Shown here in pieces: positions 24,801 through 37,100 of a stretch of DNA of 64,000 nucleotides (position 1 is the stretch's first letter; each line of letters starts with the position of its first letter). Source of the DNA: Onchocerca volvulus (Eukaryota > Nematoda > Chromadorea > Rhabditida > Onchocercidae); contig HG738137.1 of NCBI GenBank assembly GCA_000499405.2, forward strand, positions 7,832,265 to 7,896,264. The letters are read 5' to 3'. The position numbers were made by a program, and so were the translations under genes. A model generated the notes under the pieces. The model saw only the letters and a program-made list of their open reading frames with translations, made no database searches and had not been told where the DNA came from.

Positions 24801-27800
24801 TTTTTTTCCAAAGTAATGAAAGAAGAATGGAAGTTAAGGGATTCGTTATTTGGTTCAGTCATGTGCACGCTCTATTATTTCATTGCAGGCATGCACTGAA
24901 TTTTCGATAGCTAACAGTTAAAATTTGAGTCAATAAACATTATTTGAAATCGGTCTTCATTTTTTAGGACAGGAAGATACAGTTGGTGGTGACGGCGAAC
25001 GAAATGTTGATTTTGGTATCGAGGGTAGTGAGGAAGGTGTTGGACAAGAGGAACAAGTGGGAGAAAATGCTGCATCGAAACTGAAGCGAGTAAACTTGCA
25101 AAGGCCTAGATTTATAGGAAGGTATACTAAACAATAAAAAATTTTTTGTCGTGCAAAAAATTGATACATTTTATTATGTATTATGTTGGAAAGATGGATG
25201 AGAAATAACGCTCTGTCCTAAATTTGTTTTGCACATATTGTATAGATATTAATATTTCTGTTAATATTATGTATCAGTTCGATATTAGATATAAAAGTTC
25301 TTTTTTTCGATATGCGCAACAAAATGCTGGTCAGCATTTTCCATTTGGCAGAACTATCAAATCAGATTATGATGAAAAACGAGAGGTAAGCGTTAATGTG
25401 ACTGTTAAATAACAAACATTACTTTTGTTAATTCCACAAGAATCTTACAGTCTTTCAACTTTTTAAGCTATGGATTAAAGATTCATCCATAAACTTATGA
25501 AATGATAGGTTACATTTTTCAACTTTTTTTTCATAGTTATGAGATAGAGAAGTTTAGATTGCAGTAAAAATATAAATAGTACTTTAAGTTATAAAATTTG
25601 GCGATACTGATAGAAGGTTCGCTGTCAGATGATGATGCAGCACGGTGTTCCTTATAATTCCAATTCAATAACTTTTATGACATTGCTATTTATATTAGTA
25701 CTTAGTTGTGCAATAAATTAAAGTCCTGCACGTATTACAGTTTTTTATACAGAAATCATTTGTTCACTGGAATTACTCATTTTGAATCATGGAATTAAGT
25801 CTTTTTAGGTGGCAAATTTGGTCGAACAGTGCAATCGTCGTGCCAGTGAAAGTCGTTCAATACGTTCTATTGAAAGCAGAGAAATTCAAAGTAGTGGTGG
25901 TCCGGGTCAGCCACATTACGTCACCCATCGATCAAATTTTTCCAGCTATACACTTTATAATTTGGTCATGCAAATTGAATTGCAATGCGAAGTTTGTATT
26001 GTGATGAGTGATTTTCTTAATTTGGCTTTATCGAAAATTTTGCCGAAATTTTTTTCAGAAATTTTAAAATGGTATTGCAAACTATAGACATTGTCCATAA
26101 TATATACTGTGAGTCTCTTTTGAAATCTCTTTTGAACACAATTTTAATTCAGCAATATCACTGTCGGCAAAAAAAAAAAAAAAAAAAAGTAATTTTGAAT
26201 GGGCAAGCAATCCTGGTAAAAGTTTATGTACTTTAATAAAATCAGTATGTTTTTACAGCTTTTCAAAGAACGAGCTCAGTCTGTGAAGCATATTGTGGCA
26301 GCGAAAAAATATTTGAAATATCTCACATCGCTCTGCGATAGCATTGCTACCGATCCAGACTGCAACAAACCAGTGGAAGAACTGGCAGCTGAAATTTTTG
26401 ATTTGAAAGAAATTGTAAATAGTGGGATAGTAGTCACTAAACAGACGAATTTGCTTCCAACATTAAGTTTTGGAAGCGGTGATGAAGGTAATAATTCAGT
26501 GCAGCAGCGTGATGGAAAAAGTGAATCGGAAACGCAGCCGCTTATCTTTCTTCCAGTGGTACCCGCAAGAAGCACACCAGAAGAATTAGGTGAATTTTTT
26601 ACAGACCTTTTTTGATGGATTTTTCTGCTTTTTGTTGCTAATATCTTGACTAATTTTTCGATTTTTCTGTTACATGTTTTGGTTCATACGATTTTCGCAA
26701 TACATGATGTATTACATTACCGCTTTTTGTTGTATTTTTTTCTCCTCTTTGTAAATTACTGTTTTTTTTTTATTTGTTCCTAATCTAAAAAAAATTTCGC
26801 TACCATCTGATGAAAAGTTCAATTCTTTTTTTTTTCATTTTTCAGTATATGTAATTTGCTTAGAAAGATGGAGCTATTATGGATCAGTCACTTTCTTTCT
26901 TAGTATGAAGGGACATGAATTCTTGTTAATTTTCAGAAAAAATCACAATTGATGAAGAAGCAGAAATGGATGTTACCGAACAGTCTGAAACAGCGGTAAT
27001 TTTTCTTCTTCATTGAATTTTAATCAGCATTATGCAAATAATTAATTGAATACAACTTTTTAAAAAGAGATTTTTTGTCAGGATACACAACCAAATTTAA
27101 GAAGATCAAAACGTGGAAAAATTAAGGAAGAAACTGACATATCTTTCGAAGCGAAGAAAGGGAAAAAAGCTCCTCTAATTGCAATTCCAAAAGCAGAAAC
27201 ATCCGGAAGGTAACAGATTACAAGAAAACATTCATTTTTTTCATGTACAAGTTTTCTTGTTCATGAATTAAGAAATTATTAGATCACTCGAAAATTATAT
27301 TTATGACAGTTAATTCCAGTGATGCTTCTTCAGTTTTTGCTCTCGCGATAGGTTATAACTCAGTATGTTCATATAGTGTACTGAATCTAAGAGGATATTA
27401 ATCATAAGTTTTGAATAAAATGCAAGGATTTTAGAGGATGGTAGATATTGATCTATTATTCGAGCTGAAAAAAAAAAAATAAAAGCAAGTAACTTCAAAT
27501 GCTATGCTCATTTTTAGACTTCGTTTTAGCATTGCTTTCACTGATGAGGAGAAAGTAGGCGCTAGATATGAACTAAAGTAATAGCTTGCAACTGGTTATA
27601 ATTATTGGAAGAGATTAAAATCAGTGTTAAAAGATATATTCGTTTTCTCCAACTTTTCATTATCTTGTTTCTGTCTGATTAAGTTGAGAAGAGAATGTTG
27701 AAAATTAGGAACTCATGGTTCTAAACATCATCGGAACAGTCCAAACTGTTCATTACAATGAACCGTTAATAGTATATTTATTATATGTTGATTTTACAGT

Positions 27801-30800
27801 GAAAAATGGGATGTTGTATTGAGATAATCCTAAAGACAGTTGATACTCAAAATTGTCTAATGAAACATTTGTTTAGAGAGCCATATCAAACAAGAAGAAG
27901 TCGTGGTGTCTTAAAGCCGAACACAAAGGGAGTTTTTGACAAGACAACATATGTCGGAGGAACGGAGGTTTCTTTAATTATTTTTAAAGAGACTATGAAG
28001 TTGTTCTATGCTACTTCAAAAAGAATAAAATAACTTTCAGCTCCATAAATTTGTATCTCATAGCTTTAGGATTATAGAAATGTTGCAGAATCAGCAGGGG
28101 AAGAGCAGGAGCAATTGCTAAACCAATTATATTATTTGCTTTTGCCAAGCAGCTGTAGAGAGAATTAATTTTTCATCTTAAGGAGCTAAGATTTCAGAAG
28201 GAGGGACATATATCTGAACTTTTTAATTGTGGAATTATCATTTGGTTCTTACTATTATTCAATTTCACATGAATATTCTTTGAAAATTTTGAAATTTTTC
28301 AGGAAACTTCAGCAGAAGGAGATGGTAAGCATTCAGTTATTATTTGGGTGAATTAATTTTCTCTTCATTATTCTTACATTGCAGTTACTAAATTGTTAAA
28401 ATTATTATCAGATTTGTATATTTCGTGACCAATATTGTCTTATAGAATCAGTGAAATCTCCAGAATCACGAGAAGCTTACACATTGAGTAAGTTATTTTA
28501 AATCTCTTTAAATTTGTGATTTCTGAATTTTTCCTGTCTAATCATTCTTCCGTTAGAATGTGAATTCTAGATTGTACTATTTTTATACTATTTAATTTGT
28601 ATTTCATTTTCTTTTTTGTTATGTTATGTGCTATATAAAATGGGTTTTGAAAATCACATGATTACTGTTTCTGATACAATATCAGTATACAGTATTACTT
28701 TGTTTTTTTTTTTTTAAACGCATTGTTTAAAGATTTATTCTCTACTTTAAGGATGTTAAAACTATTCAAACGCCACAATGGTGTTAGAAGAGATGATTAA
28801 GTTAATGTCGGCAATTTTTGAATGAGTTTCAAATTATTGTAAATATAGCTTTTTTAAGTGTTTATATCTTTTTTGATCTTTTTTATGAGCTTAACTGGAA
28901 ATTAAGTCTTTAAACAGCGTGTTTTGATAAAGAAGCAATATAAATTTTAAAAAAATGAGAAAAATATAAAATAAATATAAATATGCATTCAAGAAAGAAA
29001 AAAATCAAACATAAAAATCTTTTTTCTATCAATTTTTTTATATCTTTGAGGGCGAATACCATTCAGTGGACAAAGCTCAAAATTGAAATTGGCTGGGCGT
29101 ACCATGCATCTTGGCGGCGATTCGGAAGAACTAACTGGAAAACCGATGATTCTAAGATCTGCAGCTGGAAATTTGGTTAGTTTGATTTCTTAGCCACTGA
29201 ATTATTTTCGAGGGAAATGTTGAAGAGAATGGATAGAAGGATTGGCGATGTATTAGTCAGTACGATTTCTAAAGCTTTTAATCAACGTGACGAACAAAAG
29301 TTAATTACTAACTTTTCGGTCATTTATTTCTAAAGACTCATCAACATATCAGATACAGTTTGCTTGTTATGAAATTTATCTTTAGATGGACTTCTGTCAT
29401 TTCATATCAGAATCTTTCTCTTATCATTAGTTTTGTTCATTTCTACTGTTGGTATAATAGCTCTGTCATAAACACTGTTGGATCTTAAATTTAGAACAAC
29501 TTTCAATGCTTTATTCCTAAACAATGTTATATAAATATATTGGATTGTGAGAATTTTGAAAACTTTTTATTAGGTTGCTAAGTAGAAATAAATTTAAGAG
29601 AAATTAAGCATATTATTCTTGTATTCGTTATTTAGGTCACAGTGATGCGACGGTTTGATGGTCGTTTGATCATGGTTTCACCTCGAGCACTAGTTCAGAA
29701 AGGTAATATTTCGCTTTCATTAAAATCTTTTTTTATTTAATCACAAAAGAATCTCTGAAGTTTGACAAGCATGCTAAAGCACGAGGGGTAGCGATCCTTG
29801 TGATTTTATTAGTTTTCTTTATGCAAAATGTTTTGCAGTAGTTGGGAGACTTACTCCTAACTAAATGACTAAATTTACTATGCTGGTAGTTCTTTCAGAG
29901 GATAGATCTGTCTGTTAATGTCTGATAAGAACTATATCTCTTATTCGTAAATACATACATATTGATCTCAGATTCCCTATGGAATTCCTTTCGTAAATTT
30001 TATTTGTTGATTGATCTTTTTATGTAGCAAGTTTTTAAGGATTTTCTTGCTTAATTAATCTTTTTTCCGAAGTGCTGTTTTCTAGAATCGAAAACTTCGA
30101 CCACTGAGGAAACACAGAGGGAAACGAGATCGCGAAGTGCACGAAATGCAGCATTCGGCAAAAAGACACCAAAATCTGAACAAATAAAAGATGAAGAAGA
30201 AGAAGAAGAAGAAGGAGAAGAAGAAGGAAAGGAAATGAAATCGCAGAGGACAACAAGATCTTCAGAAAGACGTTCAGTCTATTCAAAATATTTAAAGAAA
30301 GATAAAGATCGGCGTGGTAATCGTTCAAATTTATCTTACCTTGTAATCTTTGCCATTAGAGAAATTGTATAATGATTTATTTCTATAGATCAGGAGTAAT
30401 ATATAGTGACTAAAAACATAATTTATTTTATTCAAGTATTTCAGACTTTCAATTCTTTTTATGGAATACTTTTATTTCAGATGAAAAAAACACAAGCTCA
30501 AGTTTATCAGAAAGAGGAAAAAGAAGGGAGATGGAGAGTGAAAAAACAAATTCGGAAGAAGCGGAATCTAGCAAACAGGAAACTATGCATGAAGTGGAGA
30601 CTAGTCCGAAAAAGTTTGTATTTAAATATCAAATTATATTTTCTGAATGCATGTGTTGATAGTAGATATTCTGTTGCTTCATCATCCAATGTTAGTTTTG
30701 AAATTGTGATTTGAAGTTCAGCATAAAGCAAATATCATTTTGTTTCAAAATTTGATGAAAATTGTATAGCGAGGCAATGACGCATTAAATATTCATTCTT

Positions 30801-32242
30801 TATGTTATCCGAGAAATTTTTCTTCAAATGAAACGTTAAATTTCACTGATTTCAGATTTGCAAGGAAGCAGTTAAGTGAAAATGATGTAATCGTTATGGA
30901 CGATGAAACATTCTCAGCTGTTGTAAAAGATATGAGCATGAGAAGTCCATCTGAATATGGTAAGTATCCATTTCCGCAAAACACTTATTTTCGATTTTAT
31001 TTCATTTTCTGAATTCATTAGTTCAGAAAATGAAATAAAATCGAAAATAAATATATTGCTCTTCTGCTAGCAATATATTTTTCAAACCTAGAGACGAATT
31101 AAGATCCTGATGTGGCTGCTTCATTCCTGATCTGACCAATATATGGAGAATTTTAATATTATTCAAATGCTGTATACAAGATACCGATGTTCACATTCAT
31201 TTTCATGTGTAAAATATTTCGGTAACTTCAATTTCTGTTGTTCCTTATTAGCTAGAACAAAACTTGAGAATAGTCCGAAAAAGAACTGGAATTGATCTTT
31301 GAATTAGACATGAAATGAGAATGTGAGTCTCAACAAATAAATATTAAAATACACAAATATTGCGTACTCAATAGAAGAAATTTAGTAGAAAAGACATGAG
31401 ATTACAGTTAGTGTGAAGAAAAAAAAAGATTTGACAAAAACAAAAGTTTGAGATGACGAATTACTTAATTCTATTAAATCCTTTATTTTAGTTTGACAAA
31501 ATTAATTCTTTTTCTTTTGATATCGAAACATTTTTTTTCTGAAAAAAAAAATAATGCATGTATTATCATGAGTATTTTATTGCATTTTACTATGCCTTCG
31601 AAAAAATAAAGTTTCCAAAAATAAAGTACCTTTTTTTTTGAATTTCTATCCCACATACCCATTGTAATCATCATTAGATCGCTGTCATAGTGTGTTTGGT
31701 TGGCAAAAGTTTATTGAACTATAAGCTCGGAGCGTGTATTCTTCCTATCCTTGCTTTTCATTTACGTGATCGTGTCCTAGACATCCTGTTGTGTTCATTC
31801 TTTCCTTTTTTACATAGCCGTAATAATGTTGCTCGAATTCAGTAGATTTTTTGCATTTGTTTTCCTACATCTTGATTTGAATAATTTCTGTAGAAGATTA
31901 AAAAGGATGGATATTTTGAAAATGCTATAATTACGTTATGTTTTTGGAAATTTTTTATTTGAAATTAAGAAAATAGTTATTTCTAAAGGAAGTAATTTTG
32001 AGTTCAAAATATGTTAATTGACAAGTGGTAGTTGAACAAGTCTTTGTTCTTTTTTTGATGCGTATTGTTTTTGGAGCTGTTTTGCTTTGCTATTGAATTA
32101 TGTGATTAATTGCAAATTATTTGTAGTTGGTGGAATTGAAGGCCGACGAAGTCGAACAAAGAAAAAGGATGAAGAAGAAGAGCCAACGGAATCTGTTGTT
32201 GATGCTTCCAGATCGAATAAAGGAGGCGAGAGTAAAAAATAA
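18829..32242 (+). CDS. FLYWCH-type zinc-finger protein with charged C-terminal tail
   Basis: About 31 exons in consistent reading phase give roughly 1,200 residues; the family is not recognised. An acidic N-terminus (CINDEEGLYSDDEDHSD) is followed by a FLYWCH-like module: TKWRCVNDGCPGALR then SSGHHHLTTC (exons near 19893 and 20460). A Cys/His element follows at about 22298 (CIECG...FVDHVSQDH). A second, more degenerate FLYWCH-like module is at 22754-23540 (FLCAADDRWC, ending QYCLDHNFH). A long linker leads to a Lys/Arg/Glu-rich tail with repeated RRS, RRSK and TRRSR clusters and a run of glutamates near 30190. FLYWCH domains bind zinc and often DNA, so a nuclear DNA- or chromatin-associated role is inferred, not shown. 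Start chosen at the first ATG after the 18797 acceptor; stop TAA at 32240. Splitting into two genes is possible, but every junction stays in phase. Confidence 0.75.
30985..31050. repeat. 29-bp perfect palindrome (hairpin)
   Basis: Bases 30985-31013 and 31022-31050 are exact reverse complements with an 8-base loop. The stem sequence includes CGATTTTATTTCATTTTCTG. It lies just after the donor site at 30961, in the last intron of the FLYWCH gene. A second perfect hairpin follows at once (next entry). Confidence 0.85.
31049..31081. repeat. 12-bp perfect hairpin adjoining the larger palindrome
   Basis: AAATATATTGCT and AGCAATATATTT flank an 8-base spacer CTTCTGCT. The left arm overlaps the end of the 29-bp palindrome by about two bases, so the two hairpins form a near-continuous structured stretch. 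Confidence 0.75.
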
Positions 32243-33587
32243 ATGGCATTACTGTCGACATTGTATTCCAGCATGAAATGACAGTCCTGTTTTATGTTTC
32301 TTTTGATTTATCATAATTTGTTGATTCCCTTTTCATCATAGTATTTTTGAACTTTATTTCATGTTGTATGTTTTTTATATTAATAACGTTTATATTAATG
32401 GCGAAAAGCAGAAAAAGATCTGTAGTAGATGAGATCCATCTTTTAATATTTTGGCGGCTTCATTTGTTGGAGCTTATTTTAAATTTTAATTAATTTAGAA
32501 AACATGACTCATTTCTCTTCCTTCGTTGTTTGCTTTTTATTGGAGAAGTTTGTAAATTATTTTGCTTGCATTTCACTTTCGATCAGTCTGTCTGATCATG
32601 ATTGTTGAATTAAAATGAAAGATGTTATGATTACTTTCTTAAACATCCTAGTGTCAATTTGTAGTGCGCTTTTGTTGCAAACACTGAATAATTCGCTAGT
32701 GCTTGCAACAGAATACAACTGGAGAATATATAATTCTGCGGAAGTTCAGCGTTGTTTGGATTTTTCAGAATTTGATTTTTGCAGAAGATTTGCAGAGATT
32801 GCTACTGTTTTCAGTGTTTGGTGTCTGAAAAATTAAATGCTTCGATGAAAAAAGCCACTTTTGCAGTTGACTTATTCTATTGCTTGCATGTTTTCATAAG
32901 ATACTTATGATCAAATATTTTTGTTGTTGTATGTGGCTTCCATCTCTCTTTTTTTTTATCACAGAAAAATAGAGATTTTATTATTACTGTAATGAAAAAT
33001 CAGTAATGGAACTGATTAAAATTTGAGGAAGGATGTGTAGTTCTTTTTTGTATTGTGAATCTTTTATACGGTTGAATTAATCATCTATTGTTGTCAGATT
33101 GATAATTCCCATATATAAGATTCGATGTACAACATTTACTTCCTTGTATTTCTGTCTGTTTTTTCATCTTGACATTATCATAAATTGTTGGTTCCAACGC
33201 AATCATTTATTTAAAGATTGTAAGTTCAAGAATAAACGAATGATACAATGAATTTTAATAGGGATTTGTCCCAGTGTACGTTTGACTGAATTGCCCAGTC
33301 ATGTAATGAGACAGATAATTTAATAATGTAATTCTTATATGCAAGTTGACATTTGCTGATAAGCTTATGGCATCAGTTGTGGAAATATTTCACTTAGTAA
33401 GGATAGCTTATGGAATTGTCAGTTATTTGAATTTCATTCGTTTGGAATCAGTATACAGTATTTTTATCAATGCAGTATCATATAAGCACCATTCTTTGAT
33501 AAAAATTAAGATGAGAAGAGAGATACAAAGAGGATCACGAATGTTGTCCATCATATTTGGAGATAATGATGCACAAATACTTGCATA
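32243..33587. other. Convergent intergenic region
   Basis: Lies between the 3' ends of the FLYWCH gene (+) and dlk-1 (-). An AATAAA at about 33232 could end FLYWCH transcripts, giving a 3' UTR of about 1 kb. Small open frames here (for example 32615-32836) have no recognisable similarity. Confidence 0.45.
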
Positions 33588-34131
33588 TTAACAATGTGCC
33601 ATTTGTTCTGCATCACTTTCTGAAGTTGTTTCACAAACCGCAGATGGTATCGATAACGGAGTCTGAATTAAGTTTTTTTGGAAGCATATATTTTGAAATT
33701 CACTGGTGAAGATTTTGTTTAAATACGATGCGTGGTTGATATTCATTTTCCCAAAAAATAAAATCTGACATCTCACATTATGAAAAATGCAAAGATAACA
33801 AATACAATTGAATCTAATCAAAAACATATTTTTGAGAGTCATTTATCTGCAGTTTAAATCATTCTGGGCTGGATTCAGATTGAAATATCTGTCACTAAGG
33901 CAAGGAAATGTACGATTTAATGAATATTTGGTGTGTATGTTGGAAATTGGATTTACAGAAATATTTCGAAAAATCCAGTTACTTTTTTTTTTTTCAAAGT
34001 TAACCTAGGAATTCATTAGTAAATTCTCTTTTTACGCCGAAAAATTCTGCATCAGCTAAAGATGATGAAAGCAAAAAAGTATCATTTTAGCTTCACTCTT
34101 TGGTAAGTTACTTCTGGAATATTTGATTCAT

Positions 34132-34195
<64 letters not shown>

Positions 34196-37100
34196 AATAT
34201 TTAATTTGAATTAGAAATTCTTTTGTTGGCAAATTTAAACTTACACTTGCCGTTCTACGATGTGTTCGAATTGTATTTTTGACAGCACGAACTTGCTGTT
34301 CTTTGTCTGAAAGACCGTCGGAATGTATGGCAGCCATTTCTAAACTTCTTTCCATTGATGATTCCATTGTTGAGGAGGAAGTAATCAATTGACAGCTTGA
34401 CCTGAACAAAATGAATAATTCTTGACCTGAATATAATGAATATGCATAATTATTTGAAATCGGCTAAAATTAGTGCCAAGAATAAATGCGGGATAGATTG
34501 AAACGTCCATTTGTACTATTTTTGTGACATTCGTTTCATCGATCTTCTCAATATCTTTTTTTAAAGTTCAATTAAGAATAAAAAATAAAATATAAACTCC
34601 GAGCAGACCGGAAATATCATTGCAATTATTCAATCTAATGAGATTTCTTGTATATAGTGTCGATGGACTCATCTAATTAATTAAGCTTGTTTGTTTACTA
34701 TTATAATACAGATATGAAAGAGAATCAAGCACTAGTCGTCAAACCATCTCACTAAGACAACTTAGCATTGGAATATAATCAATAGTTCTGAGAAAAGAAG
34801 CTTCTGATGGAAAACCTTTCACTATCATTTGTGCTGTGTGGATTTCTGAATCTCTGAAAAACGACACAGCAGGCACTTGTAGAATCCAACGATGAGCCCA
34901 AAATATTCCTGAAAACAATAAATATTCGATTTCAGGTCACTCTATGAATTGTGTTCTAATGAAGAAATTTTTACTGATAATTACCCATTGTTTTCATCCC
35001 GCTCTTCAGAACTTTCTTCTTCTGCAGAAGCATCAGAAGCTTCCTTTGTCAGCTTATCATCCCTTTCATGTAACACTGCTTGTTTATTTGACATTATTGT
35101 ATGTTCATCTTTTACTATTCTTTGACAGCTTGTTGATGGTGGAATCTGAAGATAAGAATAAGGCAGACGTGCTTTTCTTCAGGTTTACGTAACAAAGGAT
35201 AATTCAACGTACGGTCACGTTAGATTCTTCGTCCGCAAGCATTTCTGCTTTTTTTGATTTCGTTGTGGTTGGGCAACTGCAAAAAGAAGAAAATGGAAAT
35301 TCGATGGAAGAAAAATTTGAACCAACATTAGTGTTGTTGACCTTTCCCTTTGTTGCTTTTATTTCTCATCGAAATTTGTGAACATCTACATGATTATTTT
35401 TCCATTATTCTCAGATTTCCTCCCCCAAATAAAAGCTATTTAAAAATCAATATATTAATCTTTTTCTTTGAACGATTTATATTTCTCCCTTTCTGATGAA
35501 TTACCACATTTATTGCTAAATGTATTGGAATTAAAAAAGCCTATTTTGAAAATTTTTTAGTTTGAAATATTTTCCAAGAAGATATGATCTGTATTTTCGA
35601 CAAGATAATAATCTCAAACCTGACAATTTTATTTTGCGAATTAACGATTGTATTATCGGTTATTTCATATGGTGGAGTCTTTCTTGTTGCTCCATTATTG
35701 ATCAACGTGAATTCTGCCAATGATTGACGTGATCGTGTATATGGTGAACGTTTCTCTTTTGTAGATACTGTAAACGACGGAACGATTGAAAATGAGAATG
35801 AAGAAGAATATCAATAATTGATTCAATATTTTAATTTAAAAATTATTATCAATTCTTTTTCATGTAAAAATTATTTCCAACTACAGTAATTTTTATCTGA
35901 ATAGTTAGTTTTTCAAGAACAAAACAAAAGTTGCAAAGCAAAATTTGCAATATAAAAGAACAAAAGATTCGCTTCTTTTAGCACTCAAAAATAGCCGCGT
36001 TCGTTCGAAAAATTCGCTTTCAATTTGCGAATGTTTTACTTACCGGAAGTCACTCGTTGCAGTGAATTTCGATGGGAACTTGCTGCATTTCTCTTATTTT
36101 TCCTTCTTTGTGATGTTAAACGTCCATCTGACCAGCGTCCTTCAGCATTTCGATAAAAATTCGTGGAAGTGACCTGAAAAAAAGAAAAAAATAGAGTTAA
36201 AAAATTTTTTTGAGGCGAAATGTCAAAAAATGCTTAAAACTAAAAACTATTGTTGCAAAGTTTTTATTTTGTATCACAATCATTTCCTTTTTTCATTATC
36301 ATAATTAAAATGGCAAAAGCATTTTGCTCATTTTAAATCACATTTTGAATGTTCTAAATTCTTATTTCAGCAATTCTTTTCATGTAGAAAAAATTATTCA
36401 CCGGTTGTCCACAAAAATTACATTCATATATTAATCCGCTTGTTGAAGTTCCAGATGCAAATTCAGCATCATTAAAATTATGGAAACCAGAATCACAGGA
36501 AGCTTCGGAAATACCGGAATTTCGAGTGGGAGATCTACGAACAAGATCAGTTTGATAATTGCAAAAATAATTGGACAATCGCATCGATGAATCTCGTGAG
36601 AAATTATATTCTGCAATGATAATTTGCATCATTTTACTTTTTCAGAAAGAATCTCAATATTTCAACATTTTTTCTGCCTAATCATTGATAAGTCTCAGTA
36701 CTTATTATTTCATGTTTCAATATAAATTCTATAGTGATTGATAATGACTGATAATAATGCATTTTATTAGGAAATTTAATTTGAAATTAAACTAACCGTA
36801 TGTTCCAAGTTTCTCAACTGTATCTGAATTTGAAGTTGGTATTCTAGGTGAAGTTTTATTTGATTTCCGATTGTATCCCAATGAACTGCGACCGGAATTT
36901 TGTCGACTAAAGTTCAACGATTGAGATGATGGAAAGGCTCCACTTGTCCTGAATTATCAATTCAATAAATATGAAATATTTAGGATAAATTATTTCTCTT
37001 GGCTACAAATTTTAGGATACTAATGATACGTATGAATTTTACGGAATCCATTCAATCATTTGTCTCGATTTCATTAATTATCAATAAATATCTGCAAGTT

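Noticed and set aside
32615..32836. 73-codon frame with a hydrophobic start resembling a signal peptide
   Set aside because: Lies in the probable 3' UTR of the FLYWCH gene, has no homology I recognise and no acceptor before it.
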